From assembly GCA_003243195.1 (NCBI GenBank), contig QFQI01000001.1:310001-374000 (forward strand): a stretch of 64,000 bases of DNA, in the 5' to 3' direction. Position 1 is the stretch's first letter, and every line of letters starts with the position of its first letter. A model generated the notes under the pieces. That model saw only the letters and a list, made by a program, of their open reading frames with translations, was not told the DNA's origin and searched no databases. Source of the DNA: Sphingomonas taxi. GTDB taxonomy: Bacteria; Pseudomonadota; Alphaproteobacteria; Sphingomonadales; Sphingomonadaceae. This document shows positions 8,950-16,251 of this stretch, piece after piece. The position numbers were made by a program, and so were the translations under genes.

Positions 8950-9116
8950 CCCAGCGCTGCCCGATCTGCGACGCGCCGCCGACGCCCGCCCACGCCCCGT
9001 TCTGCAGCCGCGGCTGCAAGGATCGCGACCTGCTGCGCTGGCTGGGTGAAGGATACCGCCTGCCCGGCGCGGCGATCGACACGGAATCGCTGGACAGCCG
9101 CCACGACACCGACTAG
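8946..9116 (+). CDS. yacG: DNA gyrase inhibitor YacG (zinc-binding)
   Basis: A 56-residue protein with the YacG zinc site formed by CPIC (residues 5-8) and FCSRGC (Cys 20 and 24), then the family's RDLLRWL helix. YacG binds GyrB and restrains DNA gyrase. The ATG overlaps the stop of the RNase E/G-like gene by four bases (ATGA), so it is translated from the same message. tRNA-Phe begins 30 bases after its stop. Confidence 0.92.
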   Translation: MTQRCPICDAPPTPAHAPFCSRGCKDRDLLRWLGEGYRLPGAAIDTESLDSRHDTD

Positions 9117-9145
9117 GGACGCGCCTCACCGCCGACAAGCGGTGC

Positions 9146-9221
9146 GCCCAAGTAGCTCAGTTGGTAGAGCATACGACTGAAAATCGTAGTGTCGGTGGTT
9201 CGATCCCGCCCTTGGGCACCA
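9146..9221 (+). tRNA. tRNA-Phe (GAA)
   Basis: A 76-base cloverleaf. The acceptor stem GCCCAAG pairs with CTTGGGC; the D arm contains AGCTCAGTTGGTAGAGC; the anticodon stem TACGA/TCGTA encloses loop CTGAAAA with anticodon GAA; the T loop is GGTTCGATCC. The discriminator A and CCA are encoded at 9218-9221. No integrated element or repeated 3' fragment of this tRNA was seen downstream. Confidence 0.97.
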
Positions 9222-9293
9222 TTCCCTCCCATCGCTGATCGCGGTTGCACGCGGCGCTGAACGGGCGCAGCATCACGCAGGGGGGAGGGCTAT

Positions 9294-11756
9294 ATGCCGG
9301 AAGACGCGCGCGGCGATTCGCCCAAGTCGATCCTGCTGTTCTCCGACGGCACCGGCAACAGCAGCGGCAAGCTGTTCAAGACCAACGTTTGGCGCGCGTA
9401 CGAGGCCGCCGATCTCGGCCCGCCCGCGCCCGGCCGCCGCAAGCAGATCGCCTTTTACGACAATGGTGTCGGCACCTCCGCCTTCCGCCCGCTGGCGGTG
9501 CTGGGCGGCGTGTTCGGTTTCGGGCTGAAGCGCAACGTCCTTGAGCTCTACCGTTTCGCGTGCCGCAACTACCGGCCCGGCGATCACCTCTACGCCTTCG
9601 GTTTCAGCCGGGGCGCGTTCACGATCCGGCTGGTGATCGCGCTGATCGCGTCGCAGGGGCTGGTGCCGGCCGAAAGCGAGGCCGCGCTCCTGCGCCGCTC
9701 CGCCGATGCGTGGCGCGCCTATCGCCGCGGCTACCTGCCGCGTCACCTGCAATGGCCGACGAAGCTGCTGCGCGGCGCGCGCGACGCGCTGATCCGCCTG
9801 ACCCGCCGCCGCGAGGACCGCTATGCGCCGGAGCGGAACCGCCATCCCGAAATCCGCTTCGTCGGCGTGTGGGACACGGTGGCCGCCTATGGCGGGCCGA
9901 TCGTGGAGATCACGCGCGCGATCGACAACTGGTTCTTCGCGCTGTCCATGCCCAATTACCGCCTGAACCCGCGCGTCGGCGTCGCCCGCCACGCGCTGGC
10001 GCTGGACGACGAGCGCGACGCCTTCCAGCCGCTGGTCTGGGACGAGGTGCATGAGCGCGAACTGGTTGATGCGGGCACGGTCGCGCCCGACCGGCTGCGG
10101 CAATTCTGGTTCACCGGCATGCACGCCGATGTCGGTGGCGGCTATCCCGACGAAAGCCTGAGCTACATCTCGCTGCTCTGGATGCTGGAGGAGGCGCAGA
10201 AGGCGGGGCTGCGCACGCTGGACGTCATCACCGATCGCCACCGCGCGCTCGCCAACAGCTCCGGGCCGATCCACGACAGCCGCGCCGGGCTGGGCAGCTA
10301 TTACCGTTACCAGCCGCGCCGCATCGACGCGCTGCTGAACCCGCCGAACCCGGACACGCGGTCGCTGTGGGAACCGGAGCGGGACACGGAACGCGGGCTG
10401 CTGACCGCGGCGCGACTGCACGAGAGTGTCGTCGCGCGCATCGCCGCGGGCAGCGACCGCTATGCGCCGATCACGATCCCGGCGACGTTCGAGATCCACC
10501 CGCCGCAGCGCGCCGGAGAGAACGCGCCGCAACCCGCCAGCGGCGACGCCGCCCCCGCCGCCACCGGCGAGGCCGTTCCGATCCTGTCGGCGGCTGACCG
10601 GGCCGCGCTGCTCGATCCGGCGCGTGCCATGGTGCGCGTGACGATGATGGAGCGGGTGTGGGACTGGGTGTGGTGGCGTCGCGTGGTCTATTTCGCGACG
10701 CTGGGCTGCACGGCGCTGCTGCTGTCGATGCCGCTGTGGCCCGCGACGCGGCGCATGGAGACGCTGTGCGCCGACAGCCGATGCATCCTGCCCGGCCTGT
10801 TCAGCCCGCTCAAGGCGGTGCTGCCCGCCCTCGCCGCCCCGTGGCTGGACCGCTACGCCGCGCAGCCGCTGGTGGCGGCGACGCTGGTGGCGCTGCTGGT
10901 CGTGCTGGTGTTGGTCGGGCGGCGGTGTGAACGCGCGCTGCGGGCGCGGTCGGCGGCGGGCTGGGCGATGGTGCTGGGGCGCGACGACGCGTTGCCCGAT
11001 CGCGCGGGCGGCGTGGCACGCGCGATCCGGCGCTCGGGGGCTTATATCGGGGCGATGCGCTTCCTGAAATGGCGCGCGCTGCCGTTTGCCGCCGCGCTGC
11101 TGGCGGTCGCGGTGCTGCTCGCGCTGCCCGGCGCGGTCGCGACCCAGGTGTGGCTGGCGCGGGCGGAGCGCGACGGGACGCTGTGCCGCGATCCCGGCGC
11201 CACCCCCGCCGCCGCGCCGGGGACGCCGGTGGCGATGTCGCTCGCCACGCCCTGCACCGACCTGCGGCAGACGGCGGCGGCGGGGCGGCGCTACGTCGTC
11301 ACGGTGGAGATGACGCGGCAATGGTGCGACGCCACGCTGCCGGCCGATCCCGCCACGGGGGTGACCGGCGGTGCGCTGCGGCTCGCAGCGTGGCGTTTCC
11401 ACCGGCGGGTGACCGGCGCCAACTGGCTGAAGCCGCTGATCGTGCTGCGCCGGCCCGATGCCGAGGATGGCCGCACGCCCGGCGCGAAGGTGCGGATCGA
11501 CGTGCTCGACCTTCATCCGGTCGGCCCCGCGACGTATCGGGGCACGTTCACCGCGCCCGATCACGGCGGACGGCTGTACCTGGCGGTGAACGATGTCGCG
11601 CTGCCGGGATGGCCCGCGCACTTCTACGCCAACAATCGCGGCGCGGCGCGGGTGCGCGTCACGCAGGCGGATGCCGCCACCGCCTGCGACGATGGTTGCG
11701 TCGCGCCGCCGCAGCCGCCACGGCACGCGGCATGCGGCGCGACGCTCGCGCCGTGA
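9294..11756 (+). CDS. DUF2235 alpha/beta-hydrolase (T6SS Tle1-like phospholipase family) with membrane segments
   Basis: An 820-residue protein. The N-terminal half is a DUF2235 domain: FSDGTGN near residue 16, nucleophile elbow GFSRG (Ser105), GVWDTV (Asp near 194) and GMHADVGGGYPD (His near 277), a plausible Ser-Asp-His triad. The C-terminal half has three hydrophobic stretches (about residues 465-485, 520-545 and 600-625), so the protein is probably membrane-bound; the last part is a soluble, beta-rich unknown region. DUF2235 includes type VI effector phospholipases, but no vgrG, immunity or secretion genes are nearby, so a self-directed lipid or ester hydrolase is equally possible. The ribosome site GGGGAGG is clear. 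Confidence 0.85.
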   Translation: MPEDARGDSPKSILLFSDGTGNSSGKLFKTNVWRAYEAADLGPPAPGRRKQIAFYDNGVGTSAFRPLAVLGGVFGFGLKRNVLELYRFACRNYRPGDHLYAFGFSRGAFTIRLVIALIASQGLVPAESEAALLRRSADAWRAYRRGYLPRHLQWPTKLLRGARDALIRLTRRREDRYAPERNRHPEIRFVGVWDTVAAYGGPIVEITRAIDNWFFALSMPNYRLNPRVGVARHALALDDERDAFQPLVWDEVHERELVDAGTVAPDRLRQFWFTGMHADVGGGYPDESLSYISLLWMLEEAQKAGLRTLDVITDRHRALANSSGPIHDSRAGLGSYYRYQPRRIDALLNPPNPDTRSLWEPERDTERGLLTAARLHESVVARIAAGSDRYAPITIPATFEIHPPQRAGENAPQPASGDAAPAATGEAVPILSAADRAALLDPARAMVRVTMMERVWDWVWWRRVVYFATLGCTALLLSMPLWPATRRMETLCADSRCILPGLFSPLKAVLPALAAPWLDRYAAQPLVAATLVALLVVLVLVGRRCERALRARSAAGWAMVLGRDDALPDRAGGVARAIRRSGAYIGAMRFLKWRALPFAAALLAVAVLLALPGAVATQVWLARAERDGTLCRDPGATPAAAPGTPVAMSLATPCTDLRQTAAAGRRYVVTVEMTRQWCDATLPADPATGVTGGALRLAAWRFHRRVTGANWLKPLIVLRRPDAEDGRTPGAKVRIDVLDLHPVGPATYRGTFTAPDHGGRLYLAVNDVALPGWPAHFYANNRGAARVRVTQADAATACDDGCVAPPQPPRHAACGATLAP

Positions 11757-11775
11757 GCGAGCGGGGGCGTGACGG

Positions 11776-12513
11776 ATGATCGAGCGGCTGACGGACATCA
11801 TGGCGCGACTGCGCGGCCCGGACGGCTGCGAATGGGACCGCGCGCAGACCTTCGCGACGATCGCGCCCTATACGATCGAGGAAGCCTATGAGGTCGCCGA
11901 CGCGATCGAGCGCGGCGACCTGGCCGAACTGAAGGACGAATTGGGCGACCTGCTGCTCCAGGTCGTCTTCCACAGCCGCATCGCCGAGGAAGCGGGCGCC
12001 TTCGCGCTGGCGGACGTGGTCGCCGCGATCAGCGACAAGATGGAACGCCGCCACCCGCACATCTTCGGCACGCAGGCCGATGGCGGGCACCATCTGTGGG
12101 AAGAGGTGAAGGCGGCGGAACGCGCCGCCAGGGGCGCGACGAGCGTGCTGGACGGCGTCGCGGCGGGGCTGCCGGCGCTGTTGCGTGCGGGGAAGTTGCA
12201 GGGGCGCGCGGCGCGGGTCGGCTTCGACTGGCCCGACGCGGCCGGGCCGCGCGCCAAGATCGACGAGGAGCTGGCGGAGGTGGAGGCGGCCACCTCCGCC
12301 GAGCACGTCGCCGAGGAGATCGGCGACCTGCTGTTCGCGGTGGTCAACTGGGCGCGCCACCGCGGCGTCGACCCGGAGGCGGCGCTGCGCGCGGCCAATG
12401 CGAAGTTCGAGCGGCGCTTCCGGGGGATGGAGGACCGCGCCGGCGCGGCGTTCGCGGGCCTGTCGCTGGACGAGAAGGAAGCGCTGTGGGCGGCGGTCAA
12501 GCGCGGCGAATAG
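11776..12513 (+). CDS. mazG: Nucleoside triphosphate pyrophosphohydrolase MazG
   Basis: A 245-residue two-domain MazG that cleaves (d)NTPs to monophosphates, cleaning aberrant nucleotides and modulating ppGpp-related stress. The first domain carries CEWDRAQTF, EEAYEVADAI and ELKDELGDLLLQVVFH (the E-x2-E ... E-x2-D metal set); the second repeats the pattern with EEIGDLLFAVVNWARH. Length is close to the E. coli enzyme (263). It lies 19 bases after the DUF2235 stop and may be co-transcribed. It converges on hflX with only 28 bases between stops. Confidence 0.94.
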   Translation: MIERLTDIMARLRGPDGCEWDRAQTFATIAPYTIEEAYEVADAIERGDLAELKDELGDLLLQVVFHSRIAEEAGAFALADVVAAISDKMERRHPHIFGTQADGGHHLWEEVKAAERAARGATSVLDGVAAGLPALLRAGKLQGRAARVGFDWPDAAGPRAKIDEELAEVEAATSAEHVAEEIGDLLFAVVNWARHRGVDPEAALRAANAKFERRFRGMEDRAGAAFAGLSLDEKEALWAAVKRGE

Positions 12514-12541
12514 TCGGAGGCTCCTCACGCCGCCGGCGCCG

Positions 12542-13861
12542 TCATCCCCCGCGCGTCAGGAAGCGTTCGTGGTCGGACGGAGCCATGCGGACCTCATAGA
12601 CGATCCGCTCGCCATCGACATGGCTGTCGAGCACCTCGCCATGCGCGTGCAGCCATGCCGCCGCCGCGCCGTCGCCGGCGTCCAGCGTCAGCGCATAGCG
12701 CTGATGCCCCTGCGTCAGCAGGTCGCCGACGTGGCGCACCAGCGCATCGACGCCTTCGCCGGTCAGCGCGGAGATCGCCACCACATCGTCGCGCCGCGCC
12801 GCCTCGACCAGCAGGTCGTCGCGCACCGTCCCGTCCAGCAGGTCGAGCTTGTTCCACGCCTCGATCACCGGCGTGCCCTCCGCGACACCCACCTCGGCCA
12901 GCACCGCCTCGACATCGGCCTTCTGCGCCGCGCTGTCGGGATGCGCGACGTCGCGGACATGGACCAGCAGGTCGGCCGACACCACTTCCTCCAGCGTCGC
13001 CTTGAACGCCGCGACCAGTTGCGTCGGCAGTTCGGACACGAACCCCACGGTGTCGGACAGGATCGCCTTGTCGATGCCCGGCAGGCTGATCTGGCGCAGC
13101 GTCGGGTCGAGCGTGGCGAACAACAGGTCCTCCGCCATGACATGGCTGCCCGTCAGGCGGTTGAACAGCGTCGACTTGCCGGCGTTGGTATAGCCGACCA
13201 GCGCGATCACCGGCCATGGCGCGCGCTGCCGCCGCTCACGGTGCAGCCCGCGCGTGCGCGTCACCTGCTCCAGCTCGCGCCGCAGCCGCGCCATGCGGTC
13301 GCGGATCAGCCGGCGGTCGGCCTCGATCTGCGTCTCGCCGGGGCCGCCCAGGAAGCCGAAGCCGCCGCGCTGCCGCTCCAGGTGGGTCCAACTGCGCACC
13401 AGCCGGCCCGACTGGTAATCGAGGTGCGCCAGTTCCACCTGCAACCGGCCCTCGGCGGTCGCGGCGCGCTCGCCGAAGATCTCGAGGATCAGCCCGGTGC
13501 GGTCGATCACCTTGGCCTCCAGCGCGGTTTCCAGGTTGCGCTGCTGGATCGGCGTCAGGCTGCCGTCGACGACGATCAGCCCGGCGTCCTCCATCCGCGC
13601 GCGCGCGGCCAGCTCCTCGATCTGGCCCGAGCCGATCAGCGTCGCGGCGCGCGGCGTGCGGATGCGCAACGCCACGCGATCGACCACCACCACGCCGATC
13701 GCCGCGGCCAGGCCGGCGGTCTCCTCCAGCCGCGCATCGGCATCGCGCGACGATCCGCCGAGATCGGGATAGACGACGATCGCGCGCGCGCCGCGGGTGA
13801 ATTCGTCGCGGTCGCGCTCGAACCCGCCCGCTCCGCCGCCAGTGCCTCCGGCTGTGGTCAC
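12542..13861 (-). CDS. hflX: GTPase HflX
   Basis: A 439-residue ribosome-binding GTPase that splits or rescues stalled 70S ribosomes. It has the HflX N-terminal domain (LIGSGQIEEL, GSLTPIQQRNLE), the linker RGGFGFLGGPGETQIE, the G1 box GYTNAGKST near residue 218, DTVGF (G3) and NKLD (G4). The start is a GTG at 13861, eleven bases after the hfq stop; the AGGAGG in the hfq tail lies rather far upstream, so translation may be coupled to hfq. The hfq-hflX pair is conserved across proteobacteria. Confidence 0.94.
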   Translation of the reverse strand: MTTAGGTGGGAGGFERDRDEFTRGARAIVVYPDLGGSSRDADARLEETAGLAAAIGVVVVDRVALRIRTPRAATLIGSGQIEELAARARMEDAGLIVVDGSLTPIQQRNLETALEAKVIDRTGLILEIFGERAATAEGRLQVELAHLDYQSGRLVRSWTHLERQRGGFGFLGGPGETQIEADRRLIRDRMARLRRELEQVTRTRGLHRERRQRAPWPVIALVGYTNAGKSTLFNRLTGSHVMAEDLLFATLDPTLRQISLPGIDKAILSDTVGFVSELPTQLVAAFKATLEEVVSADLLVHVRDVAHPDSAAQKADVEAVLAEVGVAEGTPVIEAWNKLDLLDGTVRDDLLVEAARRDDVVAISALTGEGVDALVRHVGDLLTQGHQRYALTLDAGDGAAAAWLHAHGEVLDSHVDGERIVYEVRMAPSDHERFLTRGG

Positions 13862-13871
13862 GTCGGCCGTC

Positions 13872-14363
13872 TCATTCCTCCTCGCTGTCGTCCGGCTCGC
13901 CGGACAGGTTCAGCGGGCGCGACGGCTGGATCGTCGACACCGCATGCTTGTAGACGAGCTGTGCCATGCCGTCGCGCTGCAACAGCATGCAGAACAGGTC
14001 GAAGCCGGCGATCGCGCCCTGCAGCATGACGCCGTTGACCAGGAACATCGTCACCGGATCCTCGGACTTGCGCACCGCGCCCAGGAAGATGTCCTGCAAC
14101 AGCGGCTGCTTCTTGGGATTGTCGGCAAGCTGGCCGACGATGCCGCCGACGTCGATCTGCCCGGCGGGCATGATCGTGGAAATCGCATGCTTGTAGATCA
14201 GTTGCGACTGGCCGTCGCGGCGCAGCAGCACGGAGAAATTGTCGAACCAGGTGACGATGCCCTGGAGCTTGACCCCCTTGACGAGGAACATGGTGACCGG
14301 AGTCTTGGACTTGCGCAGCGCGTTGAGGAAAAGATCCTGTAGCGAGGTCTGCTTTTCGGCCAT
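13872..14363 (-). CDS. hfq: RNA chaperone Hfq with two tandem Sm domains
   Basis: A 163-residue Hfq about twice the normal length. Repeat 1 (about 5-68) has QDLFLNALRKSKTPVT, Sm1 FLVKGVKLQG, FDNF and Sm2 YKHAISTI; repeat 2 (about 88-150) has QDIFLGAVRKSEDPVT, FLVNGVMLQG, FDLF and YKHAVSTI. Both keep the uridine-pocket residues (Gln, Phe, YKH). The rim patch is Arg-Lys-Ser-Lys in the first and Arg-Lys-Ser-Glu in the second, so RNA affinity on the rim may differ. Linker 69-87 is Gly/Asp-rich and the tail is acidic (EPDDSEEE). A hexamer-like ring from three chains is expected by inference. The ATG at 14363 is preferred over 14375, since AAGGA lies 11 bases before it. Confidence 0.93.
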   Translation of the reverse strand: MAEKQTSLQDLFLNALRKSKTPVTMFLVKGVKLQGIVTWFDNFSVLLRRDGQSQLIYKHAISTIMPAGQIDVGGIVGQLADNPKKQPLLQDIFLGAVRKSEDPVTMFLVNGVMLQGAIAGFDLFCMLLQRDGMAQLVYKHAVSTIQPSRPLNLSGEPDDSEEE

Positions 14364-14690
14364 GATGATGTACATCCTTGTTCTTGGCGGGAGGTTCCCC
14401 GCTGATGCGCCGTTGCCGGCGTCGGTAAGCGTGCCGCTGAACGCGACCGCGGCAAGTTAGGGTTTGATCGCCCCCGCGTCCAGATGGCGGGGCGATCGCG
14501 GCGGGTGCGCACCGGCCGGATCGGGGCGGCGCGGCGCGGCGCGGAAGTTGACAAAGATCACACTACGTCGCGGGTGGAATCGCCTTTCCGTATGCGCGGC
14601 GGCGGGTGGCGATGTGCGGAGGAGAGGCGTCGGTCGGGCATGCGGCGGTGATGATACCGTCGCCGGCGCATGTAGGACAGCCGGATACCG

Positions 14691-14716
14691 GGCGGGCGCG
14701 TGGCGCGGCGCCCGCC
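14691..14716 (+). repeat. Perfect 9-bp hairpin in degenerate repeat
   Basis: GGCGGGCGC, an 8-base loop, then GCGCCCGCC. It is followed at about 14721-14755 by a sequence resembling one arm of the GTCATCCCCGCG inverted-repeat family (read on the minus strand as CGTCATCCCCGCG then GGAGATCCTGACGC). It probably represents a decayed mobile repeat. The 11-mer TGTAGGACAGC just upstream (about 14671) recurs near 61910. Confidence 0.6.
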
Positions 14717-14790
14717 TTCGCGTCAGGATCTCCACCGGCGCGGGGATGACGACGGTGGCGTGACGGGACGCCGCCTCGCGGAGCGCGCCG

Positions 14791-14875
14791 CTCAGAGGCT
14801 GTCTGGAGACGCGTTGAAACGTGTTTCGCGGTGCCGGCCTGCAAAACCCGCTCCTCCGCGAGTTTCAAACGGACT
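14791..14875 (-). repeat. Dispersed intergenic repeat, copy A
   Basis: This starts one base after the ntrX stop codon. Read on the minus strand it begins GTCCGTTTGAAACTCGCGG, passes through GGCCGGCACCGCGAAAC and ends CAGACAGCCTCTGAG. It contains arms able to pair (CTCGCGG.. with ..CCGCGAG-type segments). The same blocks in the same order occur at 48141-48231 and 55531-55624. It may act as the 3' end of the ntr operon message. Confidence 0.8.
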
Positions 14876-14876
14876 G

Positions 14877-16247
14877 TTACTCCTCGCGCGTCTCGGTGAT
14901 CCCCAGCAGCTTCAGCTTGCGGTGCAGCGCCGAGCGCTCCATTCCGATGAAGCTGGCGGTGCGCGAGATATTGCCGGAGAAGCGCCGGATCTGCACGCGC
15001 AGATACTCGCGCTCGAACGTCTCGCGCGCCTCGCGCAGCGGCGCGCCCATGATCGCGCTGGTGCCGGTGCCCGCATCCTGCGTGCCCAGCACCTCGGCGG
15101 GCAGCAGGTCCAGGTCGATGCGCCCGATGCGGTCGCCCGGGGTCAGGATGATCGTCCGCTCCACCACGTTGCGCAATTCGCGCACATTGCCCGGCCATTC
15201 ATAGGATTGCAGCGCCACCAGCGCATCGGTGGCGATCGCGGGCGGCGGCACGCGGCGCTCGGCGGCGTAATGCGCGACGAAATGCTCCACCAGCGCCGGG
15301 ATGTCCTCGCGCCGCTCCGCCAGCGGCGGGATCGTGACCGGCACGACGTTCAGGCGATAGTAGAGATCCTCGCGGAACCGGCCCTCGGCGATCTCCACGC
15401 TCAGGTCGCGCGCGGTGGCGGACACCACGCGCACGTCGACCTTCACCACGCGCGTACCGCCGACGCGCGTGAAGCTCTGGTCGGTCAGCACGCGCAGGAT
15501 CCGCGCCTGCGTGGCGGGCGGCATGTCGGCGATCTCGTCCAGGAACAGCGTGCCGCCATGCGCCTGTTCGAGCAGCCCGGTGCGCACCAGGTCGCCGCCC
15601 TCCTCAACGCCGAACAATTCCTCCTCGATCCGCTCCGGGTTCATGCCGGCGGTGCTGGCGATCGCGAAATTGGCGTGGGCGCGCTGGCTCCAGCCGTGCA
15701 GCAGCCGCGCCGCCACCTCCTTGCCGACGCCCGCCGGCCCCATGATGAGCACGCGGCTGCCGGTCGCCGCGACGCGCTTCAGCGTCGCGCGCACCGCGTT
15801 CACCGCGGTGGAGCTGCCGGTCAGGTCGGTGCCGCGCCCGCTGGCGGCGCGCAATGACGCCACCTCGGCGCGCAGCCGCTCGGTCTCGGTCGCGCGTTCG
15901 ACCATCAGCAGCAGGCGTTCGGCCTGGAACGGCTTTTCGATGAAGTCGGCGGCACCCTTGCGGATCGCCGCCACCGCGGTGTCCAGCGTGCCGTGGCCGG
16001 AGATCACCAGCACCGGGATCGACGGATCGCGGCGCTTGATCTCCTCCAGCAGATCCAGACCGTCGAGCCGCGACCCCTGCAACCACACGTCGAGCAGCAC
16101 CAGGCTGGGCCGCCGCGTCGCGATCGCCTCCAGCGCGGCGTCGCTGTCGCCCGCGACGCGCGTGTCATAGCCTTCGTCCTCCAGCACGCCGGCCACGAGT
16201 TCGCGGATGTCGAGTTCGTCGTCGACGACGAGGATGTCGAGCGCCAT
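14877..16247 (-). CDS. ntrX: Nitrogen-regulation response regulator NtrX (sigma-54 activator family)
   Basis: A 456-residue regulator: receiver (1-120, acceptor Asp in LLDVWLQG, KPF), AAA+ domain (about 140-370, Walker A GPAGVGKE, LFLDEIADMP) and a Fis-type helix-turn-helix at the end (NISRTASFIGMERSALHRKL). The GAFTGA loop needed to touch sigma-54 is absent: the region reads LFGVEEGGD, as is typical for NtrX, so it may work with sigma-70 or not as a classical activator. NtrX is phosphorylated by NtrY and controls nitrogen, respiration and envelope genes in related bacteria. It is four bases downstream of ntrY; the stop adjoins repeat copy A. Confidence 0.95.
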   Translation of the reverse strand: MALDILVVDDELDIRELVAGVLEDEGYDTRVAGDSDAALEAIATRRPSLVLLDVWLQGSRLDGLDLLEEIKRRDPSIPVLVISGHGTLDTAVAAIRKGAADFIEKPFQAERLLLMVERATETERLRAEVASLRAASGRGTDLTGSSTAVNAVRATLKRVAATGSRVLIMGPAGVGKEVAARLLHGWSQRAHANFAIASTAGMNPERIEEELFGVEEGGDLVRTGLLEQAHGGTLFLDEIADMPPATQARILRVLTDQSFTRVGGTRVVKVDVRVVSATARDLSVEIAEGRFREDLYYRLNVVPVTIPPLAERREDIPALVEHFVAHYAAERRVPPPAIATDALVALQSYEWPGNVRELRNVVERTIILTPGDRIGRIDLDLLPAEVLGTQDAGTGTSAIMGAPLREARETFEREYLRVQIRRFSGNISRTASFIGMERSALHRKLKLLGITETREE

Positions 16248-16251
16248 GGGT

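Larger units (their letters stand above)
14364..14876. other. 513-base gene-free interval between ntrX and hfq
   Basis: No credible ORF is present on either strand; the open frames here are short and Arg/Pro-rich. It contains the upstream region of hfq (14364-14460), a strong hairpin at 14691-14716, a degenerate GTCATTCCCGCG-type repeat arm at about 14721-14755, and copy A of the dispersed repeat at 14791-14875. A TTGACA at 14548 has no convincing -10 partner. In some alphaproteobacteria another gene (for example trkA) sits between ntrX and hfq; that is from memory and no remnant was recognised here. Confidence 0.7.

Noticed and set aside
9146..11756. tRNA-Phe as an integration site for a genomic island
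   Set aside because: No integrase and no repeated tRNA 3' end were found downstream; the following genes (DUF2235, mazG) have the same composition as the surroundings.
14548..14580. TTGACA as a -35 promoter element
   Set aside because: No acceptable -10 box lies 16-18 bases downstream and no gene follows on that strand for about 7.8 kb.
14457..14735. 92-codon minus-strand frame in the ntrX-hfq gap
   Set aside because: Arg/Pro/His-rich translation, no ribosome site, crosses the degenerate repeat and hairpin; not a credible gene.
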